A DNA stretch of 64,000 nt from Henckelia pumila. Taxonomy: Eukaryota > Streptophyta > Magnoliopsida > Lamiales > Gesneriaceae. Shown here piece by piece: positions 36,058 to 46,530 of this stretch. The translations under genes were made by a program, and so were the position numbers. The stretch is from NCBI RefSeq assembly GCF_033568475.1, contig NC_133122.1, forward strand, positions 157,349,361-157,413,360, read 5' to 3'. The notes below the pieces were generated by a model that was given only the letters and a program-made list of their open reading frames with translations, searched no databases and was not told the origin of the DNA. Numbering within the stretch: position 1 is the stretch's first letter; each line of letters opens with the position of its first letter.

Positions 36058-37052
36058 CATATTATCAAACATTTAAATTGTGTACAAACAAATAATTTTT
36101 GAGTTAGTTTTTGTAATGGAAATTTAAATACTAAGAACCTATACAATATACGCTTAACATATTAACCAAGAGAAATATTCTTTGACATCATCATTTTCAT
36201 ATACATGAATAGGACATTAATGTCCGTCAAATGAATCTATAATGCAAAGATTGACTTAGCTAGCAAATGAGAAGTAATATTACTCATGTCACGTTACTCC
36301 TTATATCTTTACTTTTCTAAATCATATTATTTAAGTATAAATTACATTTTGGTTATTAAGATTGGATAATTTATGACTATAATAAATCAATATATATGGT
36401 CATAATGATTTATGTATATATCTTAAATATTGTGTAAAATTTGAGTCAAATATATATTAAACAAATATGTAATCAACTGATGACTCATCATTCACCTGAA
36501 AGTATCTGACGATCATATATCATGATATTTAATTATTTAAAATTTCTTCTTTTATTTAAAATTATGAATCCACACAATAACTGAGGGACCGACCGTTTCC
36601 CATATATATTTCCACGCGGAGAGGTACTATTGGTAGAATTGTAATTTTTTGGAAACCAATTGTTTCTTTGGGCCATGACTTGTGTTTGTGTATGGGGACA
36701 AAGAAACCAGCTTCTCTGTTAAAGGATATCCAAATTCTGTCAATATAAAGTGATAATCGTAATCTCGCGTTAGTGTACAATGTGCTAGCACAGTGACGTG
36801 CACCAACCGACTTTAAGGTTCAGAAACTTCAATTGATTTGTGTAATATATACAGCTAATACTAAATTAATGATATAATTGACCGTGCCGGATTATATTTC
36901 ATGTCTTGTGAACCGCCTCACATATAGATGGATTAACTCGATCCATATTTTCAGTAAAAATTAATATTCTTAACCTAAAATTAGCTTATGCTTTCTCATA
37001 AATCAGATCGAGTCAGAACTCAGAAATTTGTCTCACCAAATAGGAGTTTTTG

Positions 37053-37094
<42 letters not shown>

Positions 37095-37387
37095 TATGAC
37101 AGAGAGCTTATAGCAACAGGGTGAGTACAATATTACTTAACAGACTTGTAATATTTATATTTGCAATCATTTAAACAACTCATATTTCGTACTATGTAAT
37201 AAGAGTTGATATTTACACTTCATTTTGTATTATTTACACTCCACTTAATGTGTAAATTATGTGTAGAATTTATTCACAAATGGAGTGCAAATAACAAAAA
37301 GTAATTGATCAAGTATTTTGTTTTATTGTTTTCTTTAAGAAATTCAGACCAAGAATTTTCCTTTTTTCTTCTTTTCTCGGAAAGTGC
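35923..37387. other. AT-rich spacer with (TA)n tracts
   Basis: No gene. (TA)n runs lie at about 36029-36056 and 37056-37092. The frame at 36562-36780 has no support. Confidence 0.6.
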
Positions 37388-38147
37388 TGGCCTGGAAATA
37401 CAATAGATATTGATTTTGATGATAACAAAATTTATTATTGTGTTTCTAATATATTACTCAAGTGCATGTAGTTTATAGATCATAAGTTGGAAGTTTTGAG
37501 AAGTTGGAACTCAAATTTAGTCAAGCTGAAAATCTGACGCAGTTGATTGTTTTCAACATATCTCATATCTCAATGATCCAAATGACCAGACGCTAAGACT
37601 GTTGAAAATAAAACTCAAAACTATACAAGTCATATATCATATCAACTCGATTAATTCGGATGTTATCTAGGAGATATGCTGGTCGCATGATCAAAGCTGA
37701 ATTCAATTAATACAACAACCAGCTCAAAGAAGACTCTATGGTATTTTGGTTATATCTCACAATTCAGTTATTCAAATATAACGATTCAGTATGCGTTACA
37801 AATATAAATAACGATCTACAAATCATATTCACAAGTCAAAGTCTGAATCGGAGCTTTAAAAGTTGATAAATCATGACGAAGTTTTTGATTTTGCGCATGA
37901 TAAAGAAAAATTCAATTTTGTATACAATGTCTTATTTCGAGCATATCTCTCTTGTACAAACTCAATCTAGTGATTCTGAATTCTATAGAAATCCAAGATA
38001 AATTACTACAATTTTTGTTTCATCATTTTGCCAAGAAATCAGTGAATCAAGAGCTATAATCAAGTTAAGAGATCGGCTCAATTGGAACCAAAACTGACCA
38101 GCTCGATTTGGACCAGACCAGCTCGGCCAAACCAGCCCGATGAATAG
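37388..38147 (+). repeat. Old Copia-type LTR, left half
   Basis: Starts near TGGCCTGGAAATAC and carries TTGATTTTGATGATAACAAA, a common opening of plant Copia LTRs. It is interrupted at AATAG (38143-38147) by the Tat-type element and continues at 53081. No internal region is attached. Confidence 0.5.
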
Positions 38148-38909
38148 TGATATACCTCAATAAAGTGATCTCCTTGGATGAGCTGATGAAACTCCTCTAA
38201 CAGAAAATGAACTGCTGCTGGCCTGAAACCACGAACAAGAGTATTAAGGGGGGCCGGAAGGTGTTCCGGCGTATCCCCTCCGACGCTCAAGTCAGATGCT
38301 AGGGTAGCGAAATATAGAGAGTGGTGTGTGCGCAAGAGGGAAAAATTAGGATCAACAATGAAAATAAACCTGGTATTTATAGGAGAGGGCTCCGGACATT
38401 ACGCTTACCTTCCTAATCAAGAACCCGAGAATTCCGGGATCACGATCTCGAATATATAGGCGGAGATCTTGTCTGATTCTCATTCGATAAAGGAACTATT
38501 GATCTGTACATCTTATCTGAGCTGAACTGTAATCACTAGGACTTTATATTGCTGCTCTCCTTAGAGTCACTTTAAACACTGATCCTAACATCCTAGCTTG
38601 CTCGCCAAGGTTGCCGAACCAATCTACGAAGCTAACTCCCTACTGAAATCAAGGCCGAGCTGAGCTCCCGACCCGAGCTGGTAATTATAGTGGGGGAGCT
38701 TGGCAGAGCTCCCAAGCTCCCGACCCGAGCTGGTAATTATAGTTGGGGAGCTTGGCCGAGCTCCCGAGCTCCCGACCCGAGCTGGTAATTATAGTGGTGG
38801 AGCTTGGCTGAGCTCCCGAGGCTCCTGAGCTGGTCCTAGTTGATTAGGGACGAGCTTTCATCTTAGGGTCATCGAGGAGCTGAGGTGATTTCCTCCTCCG
38901 GGTATCACA
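38148..38909 (-). repeat. Tat element 3' LTR
   Basis: 762 bp. Contains three 52-bp tandem units (starts near 38665, 38717 and 38769; core CCCGACCCGAGCTGGTAAT), against about two in the other LTR. A minus-strand TATA segment CTATAAATACC lies near 38381. Confidence 0.92.
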
Positions 38910-39299
38910 AGTACCCCCCTCAAAAGTCGAACTGAGGTCAAAGACTCGAAGTTCGTTATTCTTATTCTGAGATGACCCCAAGCGAATGCCGAGCTGTAGT
39001 GCCCCGCCGAGCCAAGCTGTCATTCTGACAAGTACTATGTAACGATAACTTTTTGAATTCCAGAGAATCTGAGCCATACACCTGTCTACATCCAACGGTC
39101 CGATTCAACCCGAGCTTTCTATAAATAGTCCCTTGCTGTAAAAAATTTCATTTTCACTTTCTCCACTTCTTGCTTTTGTGAATTCTCTCTTGAATTCCTT
39201 TTCTGAGCTTCTTTGCTTTCTTCCCTTTCTCCCAAGTTTTCAAGCTTCCTAAGTAAGTAAATACCTTTCAAAACACTTCTTCCCGAGCTCACTCTGGAA
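38910..39299. other. Tat element purine tract and antisense-gene leader
   Basis: The 17 bases next to the LTR form, on the minus strand, the polypurine tract. The rest (TATAAATAG near 39120, then a pyrimidine-rich stretch) reads like a plus-strand promoter and 5' leader for the antisense ORF. Confidence 0.5.
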
Positions 39300-41292
39300 G
39301 CTCAGACGAAGTGTTCCGTGAGGTGGATCAATTTGATTCCCTCGCTCTTACTCCCGTAGGAGAGCCTATAGGCTAGGACCCTGCCCACCCCTCGACGTCA
39401 GCTCAGGATGATGACTTGGGAAATGACCCTGATGTCCCCATGGTGTCGTGGTTTGAGCTATACCCTTCCGAGCTAGATGCCTCGAACGAGGGTAAAATAA
39501 GGGCTCTATCTCACGCTCCTGCGAATTACGAGTTCATTATCCCTAATCTCGATGACCGAGCTGACAACCGCCCCAGAGGGATACTACACCTTTTATGTAG
39601 ATCAGTTAGAAGCTGGTCTTAGGTTTCCCATGCCCCTTATCTTCAGCAGCTCAGCTGTTACTATGAGCTTCACTTAGGGCAGTTCACCCCTAACTCCTTC
39701 CGAACCTTGTGTAGCTTTATAGTTCTCTTTAGAACATTAGGCTTTGAAGTAACTTGTTTTAATATCTGTAATTCTTTACACCCCAAACATTCTGAGGAGG
39801 GCCTTTTTTATTTCTCTTGCCGACCTAACTGTAAATTTTTAAGGGCTCTCCCAGTTCAAACAAAAACTGGAAAAACTCTTTATTTTTTGTCCATCCTTCC
39901 GATGACTGGGACATATGCTCAGCTTGGAGGGAAACTCTCCCCCTCTTGCCTGTTCCTGCCCCGGGCTTTCGACTGGGGGAGCTGTTTATCGGAGCCCTAT
40001 GGGCTATAGGGGGAAGGTGCTTCGATACTTCTGCCCTTCTAGCAGAAGATCTGCTCTACCACCATGGGCTCAGCTCGGCCGATGTCTCGGTTTGAGGAAA
40101 CTTAGGTATGGCCCTTCCCCGCCCTTGCTCTCCCTTTTTTTTTTACTGACCTCCTTTTTACTTTCTCAGAAAAAAGAGTCATTAATGCTGCCATGAAGAG
40201 GATGCTAGAGAAGAAGAAGACACCAGCTCAGCAAGGGAGCAAGGCTGAAGCTACCTCGGGCAAATCCAAAGCTGCTTCTCCCCGCGCTGCCGCTGCCTTC
40301 GAGCCATCCACTGCCCCTTCCAAAGGCTCTAAGAGGCGTGCTGCATCTAGCCCCCGCCCAAGGTAGTTGAGCTGGATTCGGGAAAATCTACCATTCCCGA
40401 GGTAGTGCCTCTTCGGCGGTTCAGGTCGGAGAAGCCCCAAACCCCTGTGGTCCGATGTCGCTCCAATTTATTTGACATGTACCATGATGAGCTTTGGATA
40501 GTGGGGGTAGGCCCTACCCCAGCAGCAGGCTCAGTCCTTCGGGACATGCTCTCTCAAGCCGATGCTAAATTTGTGAAGAACCTTGGCTGGATTGATCTTC
40601 TACAACGTTCCAACACCGCTTCCGCTGAGGTGACTTATACTCTATTTACTTTATGCTCAGCACTTTATACTCAGCTCACAACGATCTCTTTCCTATGTCA
40701 GGCCTCCGCATTGAACGCCGAGGTGTCCCTCCGAGCTTCCATTTCTCGAAAGCAACTCATCAAGGACACCAGGAGTTTTGATACTCATCTTGCTGAGCTG
40801 AACCAAGAGCTTGAGGCTCGAAAGCTGGCTCATGACAAGGAGTTGGCCACCCTCCGAGCTCAGATGGAGGAGATGCGGATGGGCTTCCAAGCTGATCGGC
40901 TGAAGCAGCAGAATGACCTTCGAGTTTCCGAGGTGCAGAAGGAAGCCCTGCGGGGTGAACTTAAAGGCTCACAGGATCAACTTGCCCAAGCCCTCCAAGA
41001 GCTGGAATTGTCCCAAACCGAGCTGGCTAAGGGAGCTGAGGGTTTTAAAGAAGGCTTCCTAAAGTCGGACGAGTTTATGGATGAGGTTGCTGTCCAAGCC
41101 TATGGCTATCTATCCAAAGGGTTCGAGGGCTGCACCCAGTAGTTCAGGGCAGCAGGTTATCCTCCTGAAGGGATCCCCGTAGATTTTCTAGACTTGGACG
41201 GGTTTGCCCTCTCCCTCACCTCAGGAGAGGCAGCCAAGGAGGGCGAGGCCGAGGCCGAGGGAGGTGAGGGTGAAGGGGAGAATGAAAATTAA
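39300..41292 (+). pseudogene. Antisense extra ORF of Tat element (gypsy-type transposon domain)
   Basis: Opposite to gag-pol. A first part (39300-40105) has segments such as NYEFIIPNLDDRAD, YVDQLEAGLRFPMP, LGQFTPNSFRTLCSF and GLFYFSCRPNCKFL, the pattern of the 'putative gypsy type transposon' domain (Transposase_28). A second part carries a basic linker, LRDMLSQADAKFVKNLGW, and a coiled coil (40770-41040: LAELNQELEARKLAHDKEL), ending EGEGENEN at TAA 41290-41292. GT...AG introns are visible at 40106-40169 and 40630-40701. Stops near 39378 and 41140 and frameshifts near 39570-39660 break it. Function in this lineage is unknown. Confidence 0.75.
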
Positions 41293-41399
41293 TTTTTGTA
41301 AATCTGGTGTAAACACTTTGATTTATGTCATATTATGCAAGCTCAATTCAGTTATTTTTTATTTTATTTTTTATGTTATCATAATTTGAGTTGTGATTA

Positions 41400-41690
41400 C
41401 TAACACCCTAAAATGAGCTGAGCCGAGCTCCCTGAAGGGAGGCAAAATTAATACTAAAAAATAAACTAACACCCAAAGGTGAGCTGAGCTGAGCTCCCTG
41501 AAGGGAGGCAAGATTAACACTTAAAAATACTCAAAGGTGAGCTGAGCTGAGCTTTAGGTGGCCGAGCTGAGCTCCAGAACTCTCGAGCTGAGCTCCCGAG
41601 CCGAGCTGTCTAATATGCCGGGGAGCCTTAGCCGAGCTCCCGAGCTCCCGAGCTCCCACTTCCGAGCTCCCAACATGACCTGGTTTATGT
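41400..41690. repeat. GAGCTGAGCTCCC-rich repeats
   Basis: Imperfect tandem copies of GGTGAGCTGAGCTGAGCTCC with CTGAAGGGAGGCAA, then dense GAGCTCCCGAGC runs. The GAGCT word is strongly enriched here and in the LTRs of the same element. Confidence 0.75.
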
Positions 41691-42215
41691 GACCCGAGAG
41701 CTTGAATGAGCTCTCGACCTGACATGGCTTATGTCACCCGAGAGCTTGAATGAGTTCCCGACCTAACCTAGCTTATGTCACCCGAGAACTTGAATGAGTT
41801 CCCGACCTGACCTGGCTTATGTCAACCGAGAGCTTGAATGAGTTCCCGACCTGACCTGGCTTATGTCACCCGAGAACTTGAATGATTTCCCAACCTGACC
41901 TGGCTTATGTCACCCGAGAACTTGAATGAGTTCCCGACCTGACCTGGCTTATGTCACCCGAGAACTTGAATGAGTTCCTGACCTGACCTGGCTTATGTCA
42001 CCCAAGAACTTGAATGAGTTCCCGACCTGACCTGGCTCATGTCATCCGAGAACTTGAATGAGTTCCCGACCTGACCTGGCTTATGTCACCCAAGAACTTG
42101 AATGAGTTCCCGACCTGACCTGGCTTATGTCACCCGAGAACTTGAATGAATTCCCGACCTGACCTGGCTTATGTCACCCAAGAACTTGAATGAGTTCCCG
42201 ACCTGATCTGGCTTT
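41690..42215. repeat. 44-bp minisatellite in Tat element
   Basis: About 12 copies of a 44-bp unit with the core TGGCTTATGTCACCCGAGAA and ACTTGAATGAGTTCCCGACC. Copies differ by a few substitutions. Non-coding. Confidence 0.95.
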
Positions 42216-42434
42216 CCCCTGCTCCAAGTTTACTTTGATGAGCCTGATGTGAAATAGCCTCTCTTATTTGTTAAGTGTGCTCAATGGGATCACTATGAAG
42301 TTTACGCTTCTTGTTTAAGTATGTACTGAATTGAGTTGCCAGTACTAGATGTGCTCAATTTAAAATGAGTGTGTTTGGTTGTGATGGCTAGGATAATGAG
42401 CTCGAACCAAAGTCAAGGACTTAAGGGGCGTTAC

Positions 42435-42940
42435 GAAAGTGATGAGCTGAACCAAAATTAGGGGCCTAAGAGGCGTAACTAAGCTGAACCAAAGTCAGGG
42501 GCCTAAGAGGCGTGACTAAGGTGATGAGCTGAACCAAAGTCAGGGGCCTAAGAGGCATGACTATGGTGATGAGCTGAACCAAAATCAGGGGCCTAAGAGG
42601 CGTGACTAAGGTGATGAGCTGAACCAAAGTCAGGGGCCTAAGAGGCGTGACTAAGGTGATGAGCTGAACCAAATTCAGAGGCCTAAGAGGCGTGACTAAG
42701 GTGATGAGCTGAACAAAAATCAGGGGCCTAAGAGGCGTGACTAAGGTGATGAGCTGAACCAAAGTCAGGGGCCTAAGAGGAGTGACTAAGGTGATGAGCT
42801 GAACAAAAGTCAGGGGCCTAAGAGGCATGACTAAGGTGATGAGCTGAACCAAAATCAGGGGCCTAAGAGGCGTGACTAAGGTGATGAGTTGAACAAAAGT
42901 CGGGGGCCTAAGAGGCGTGACTAAGGTAGTGAGCTGAGGC
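42435..42940. repeat. 45-bp minisatellite in Tat element
   Basis: About 11-12 copies of a 45-bp unit with the cores GATGAGCTGAACCAAAGTCA and GGGGCCTAAGAGGCGTGACT. As 45 is a multiple of 3, the minus strand stays open for 158 codons of a 15-residue repeat (LRPLTLVQLITLVTP); this is a by-product, not a gene. Confidence 0.95.
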
Positions 42941-43041
42941 ATGTTTACATCAATATTTCTGAAAAATGAACCGCTTATAGATAAAAGTAGAACGTAGCTT
43001 GCATGAATTACAACTTAAAAGAAAAATTGTACTTGCAACAT

Positions 43042-43981
43042 TTAAGAATAATATTTGCGTAAATTGTAAGCGCTCCAAGGTCTCTTCAGCATCTTCCCCT
43101 TTGAATCTTCCAAGTAGTAAGCATCCGAACTGAGCCTCATCACCACCTTTTATGGTCCTTCCCACTTAGGATCGAGCTTCCCTACAGCCACATCCTGAAC
43201 TCTCCTGAGCACCAAATCTCCTACTTGAAATCCCTTCGTGCGCACCCGACGATTATAGGACCGAGCTATCCTGTTCTTGTACACCTCCATTCGGATGGTA
43301 GCAGCCTCTCTCTTCTCCTCCATAAAGTCTAAATCCTCCATCCTCTTTTCTCCATTTTTGTCATCATAAAAAATGACCCGAGCTGACTCTTCCCCAATCT
43401 CTGCTGGTAGGATAGCCTCATTCCCATACACCAAACTAAAAGGAGTTTCTTCGGTCCCGATTCGGGGAGTGGTGCGGTATGACCATAGCACACTGGGAAG
43501 CTCCTCCACCCAATTGCCTTGGGATTTTCCCAAGCGAACTTTCAAGCTTTGCACTAAAGATCGATTAGTCACTTCCACCTGACCATTTATTTGGGGATAA
43601 TGGACAGAGGTGAACTGCTTTTGGATCTTCATCTCTTTACACCATTCTTGCACACGAGCTCCTTGGAATTGCCTCCCATTATCAGAAATGAGCTTACGAG
43701 GTACTCCAAATCTGCACACTATATTCTTCCATAAAAACTTCAAGACCTCTCCCTCGGTAATGCGAGACAAAGCCTCCGCCTCTACCCATTTCGAGAAGTA
43801 ATCAACAGCAACCAACAAGAACTTCTTCTGAGCCGGTGCTACAGGAAAAGGACCCACAATATCAATTCTCCATTGGTCAAAGGGACATGCAGCCACTATC
43901 CCTTTCATCAATGCCGCAGGTTGGTGCTGGAGTCTGCTATGCAGTTGACAACTATCATAAGAACCCCAAAATTGCCGCCCA
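43042..43981 (-). pseudogene. Tat element integrase (N-terminus lost)
   Basis: Starts in the tail of the zinc-binding region (SCQLHSRLQHQPAA). The core has Asp in RIDIVGPFP, Asp in KLISDNGRQFQG and Glu in QVEVTNRSLVQSLKV, so the DDE triad is still present. Then come WSYRTTPRIGTEETPF and a C-terminal region (FQVGDLVLRRV) ending in KYYS, TAA 43044-43042. A TAA interrupts at 43150-43152. The upstream zinc finger is missing at the junction with the LINE, so the insertion came with, or was followed by, a deletion. Confidence 0.85.
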
Positions 43982-46191
43982 ATGGCCGGCCGGCTGGCGC
44001 TGGATTCCGGCAAGCCCATTGGTTCATCTTCTTTGCCTCGTCGAGGTGATCAACATATCCAAAAATCAGCTCAATCGGAGGTCATTTGCACCTCCAAATC
44101 GCCGCCTGAATGTTCGGTTTTTCCGGCCATCACACCGCCACCCGCCGCCGTGCCTCCTGTGATGTCAAGTGATACACCGTTGGATGCGTCTCTTCAAGGA
44201 GAGTCTTCCACTAAAATTTCATCAATTTTGGACGTGATTTGCCCGTCCAATTCGCCGCCGGAATCTGCGCCTGCACTGTTCATCGCGACGCCGCAGCTTC
44301 TTTCTCCGATTTCGTCGCCGTCCGGTATCCGATCGTCTTTTGGGACCCCGATCTGGAATCCTCACGTCCAGACGCTTCAGATGCCTCCACCCTTGCAAGT
44401 TTTTAACGGTCCGATCGCCGGAAATTTTAGATCTACGTTTCCGTGCTTCAACTCGCCGCTGCCGTCCACTTCTCAGGCGATTTGCTCTGGCTCCGGTGGG
44501 TATTTTTTAAATTCCTCTGGTCAGTTCACTCCCATTATTCAGGCGAACCCAGTGATGTATTCAATTTTGCAATCGGACTCCCCGTTCAAAAACGCCCAAT
44601 TTCCGGTGAGTTTGGGCTTTTCGGCGACTGAGTTGGCCCGAGTTACGCCGCTCCAGTCCGATTTTGTGTGTGTGGCTTCCGGTTCCTTGCTCCCCATGCC
44701 TTCGCCGGTCGTCGGTAGTGGCTCGGGTGGTGACTCGTGGATTGACTCGGCCGAGTCACCGAGTCAGCCCGTTTTTGTTGACTCGGCAGTCAACCCTTCG
44801 AGTCCCGTGGCTCCGTCTGTTCCTGTTGCTGTCTCGGTTCTTCCAGCACCTCCTAAGGTCTCGTTCAGGGATATGGTGGCTCCTCCGTCTGCTAATTCGC
44901 AACATTTGAGCTTTGAGGGGTTGCGGATTCAGACTTTGGGTCTCTTGCCTCGTCGGTGCGTGATGGGATTCCTGGGATTCTCTTCCCAGATCAGGTTATT
45001 TCCTCCCTCTCTGAACCCTTTAAATTTGCGTTGGTTGGGAGGATTTCGGGGAACAGAGGTGTGACTTCTAATTGTGATATCACTGCTGCGATTTCCCATA
45101 TTGGTTTGGTGGGTTCCCATACGGTGAAATTCCTTCCTCGCGGTTTTATGTTCATTAATTTTTCTTTGGAGGAAGATTACCTGATGTTTTGGGGGAAACC
45201 TGAAGTCTCCATTCGGTCTGTTACGATCCGGTTTTCTAAATGGACTCCGGAGTTTATGTTTGAGGAGGAGTCTTCAGTGGTTCCGGTTTGGGTAAAATTT
45301 TTGAATTTACCCCTGCACCTTTATGATAAAAAAAGTTTGTACCCGATAGCAAAGATCCTAGGTAACCCTATTAAGATTGATGAGATTACTGCTGATGGTT
45401 CCAGGGGGTCCTTTGCTCGTGTGTGTGTGGAGATGGATGTTCTATTGGCTCGTCCGGAGCATATTTGGGTTGGATGGGGTGATCACTATCAGACAGTTGA
45501 GGTTGTTTATGAACAGGTTCCCCATTTTTGTACTCATTGTCGCTTGCTGGGTCATTCCCTTGAGTTGTGTTCTCGGAATGGGCCCCCTGTTCGCAGGAGA
45601 AGACCCCGTGGTCGGGGTAAGTCTTCACATGCTCCTCAGGATTCTGGTACAGTTCCTGGAGACCAGGAGCACACTGTGTAGCAGGATTTGGGTCCTCCTT
45701 CCAGTGTTATTCAGCCTGCTTCTACAGATGGATGGACTGTTCAGAGAGGTAGACAGCGGTATCGTCAGCCCCAGCGTCGTGTGTTACCTCAGTCTTTGAG
45801 GAATTCCTTTGAAGTCCTCCGGAACTTCAAAGAGGATGTTGGTCAGGATGTTGCTTCGGGTGGCATCCCTGCTATTGGTGTTAGTTCTGCTTCGGACTCG
45901 CAGTTGGTCATTGAAGATGAGTCTGGACAGATAGAGGTGGTGCCTTTTGTTACACCACTGCCAGTTGTCCCTACTGATTTTCAGAGCTTGGGATTTGCTC
46001 ATACAGATCCTGTATGTCCTCCAGTGTTGGATGTTACTACGGATAGTGGAAGACAGGCGAAGATTTCAACGGCTCCTGCTGCCTCTTCGAGTCATTCCCC
46101 CTTCCTATTAGTTCGCACGCGCTCTCAGAAGCGGTATGGATCTTTGACTCAGCAGCGTCGACAGCGTGCTTCCTCAGGGCGTCCTCCTTGA
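43982..46191 (+). pseudogene. LINE ORF1: DUF4283-like with zinc knuckle
   Basis: The first 300 codons are low-complexity Ser/Pro-rich. From about 44880 a conserved core follows: VSFRDMVAP, then LVGRISGNRG, FMFINFSLEEDYLMFWG, VPVWVKFLNLPLHLYDKKSL, IAKILGNPIKID and DGSRGSFARVCVEMD. This is the DUF4283/DUF4283-associated pattern of plant L1 ORF1 proteins. A zinc knuckle CTHCRLLGHSLELC follows (about 45528), then an Arg-rich stretch. A 1-bp loss near 44938 shifts the frame, and a TAG at 45679-45681 interrupts it; the rest is open to TGA 46189-46191. In L1 elements ORF1 binds the element RNA. Confidence 0.85.
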
Positions 46192-46450
46192 GTAGCTGTT
46201 TTGATGTTGGTTTTTTTTTAGGTGGGCGTTTACTGCAGGTTTCTCCTTGCCCACTGATGATTTATTTTGTATTATGGACTCTTGTAGTCTTTTATGTCTT
46301 ATGTTCTGATGTACTTTTGTACCATTTGGAGAGGTCTTGGTCTAGTCCCCCTCTCTATTTGGTGTTTGTGTTGTTGTGTTTATATAATAAGTGTCTATGC
46401 TACCTTTTTTAAAATAAAAAAATAAAAAAATAAAAAAAATAAAAAAAATA
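46192..46450 (+). other. LINE 3' UTR and A-rich tail
   Basis: T-rich sequence directly after the ORF1 stop, ending in an interrupted poly-A. The absence of any ORF2 remnant shows the deletion predates, or is inherent to, this copy. Confidence 0.75.
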
Positions 46451-46530
46451 AAGCGGAGACTCCTCTGCTTCAACCGATATGCTTTCTTCGGATCCCTTGG
46501 TAATTCACCCTTCTCCATGTAATCCAAGAG
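46451..46530 (-). pseudogene. Tat pol sliver between LINE and solo LTR
   Basis: Minus-strand codons LLDYMEKGELPRDPKKAYRL continuing to KQRSLRF. This is the linker between the second RNase H and integrase. Its frame joins the piece at 48403 once the AAGAG duplication is collapsed. Confidence 0.75.

Larger units (their letters stand above)
43982..46450 (+). mobile_element. LINE (L1-type) carrying ORF1 only
   Basis: Plus-strand, opposite to the Tat element. It begins at or just before ATG 43982, runs through one long ORF1, then a T-rich 3' UTR and an A-rich tail (AAATAAAAAAATAAAA..., about 46410-46450). No endonuclease or RT frame lies between ORF1 and the tail. The right junction resumes Tat pol (LKQRSLRF, minus) and the left junction resumes integrase, but roughly 60-80 codons of pol are missing and no target duplication is evident. 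Confidence 0.85.

Noticed and set aside
42466..42942. 158-codon minus-strand frame of 15-residue repeats
   Set aside because: It is the translation of the 45-bp minisatellite, open only because the period is a multiple of three.
44929..45628. Minus-strand frames in the LINE
   Set aside because: Shadows of the plus-strand ORF1, which has recognisable domains.
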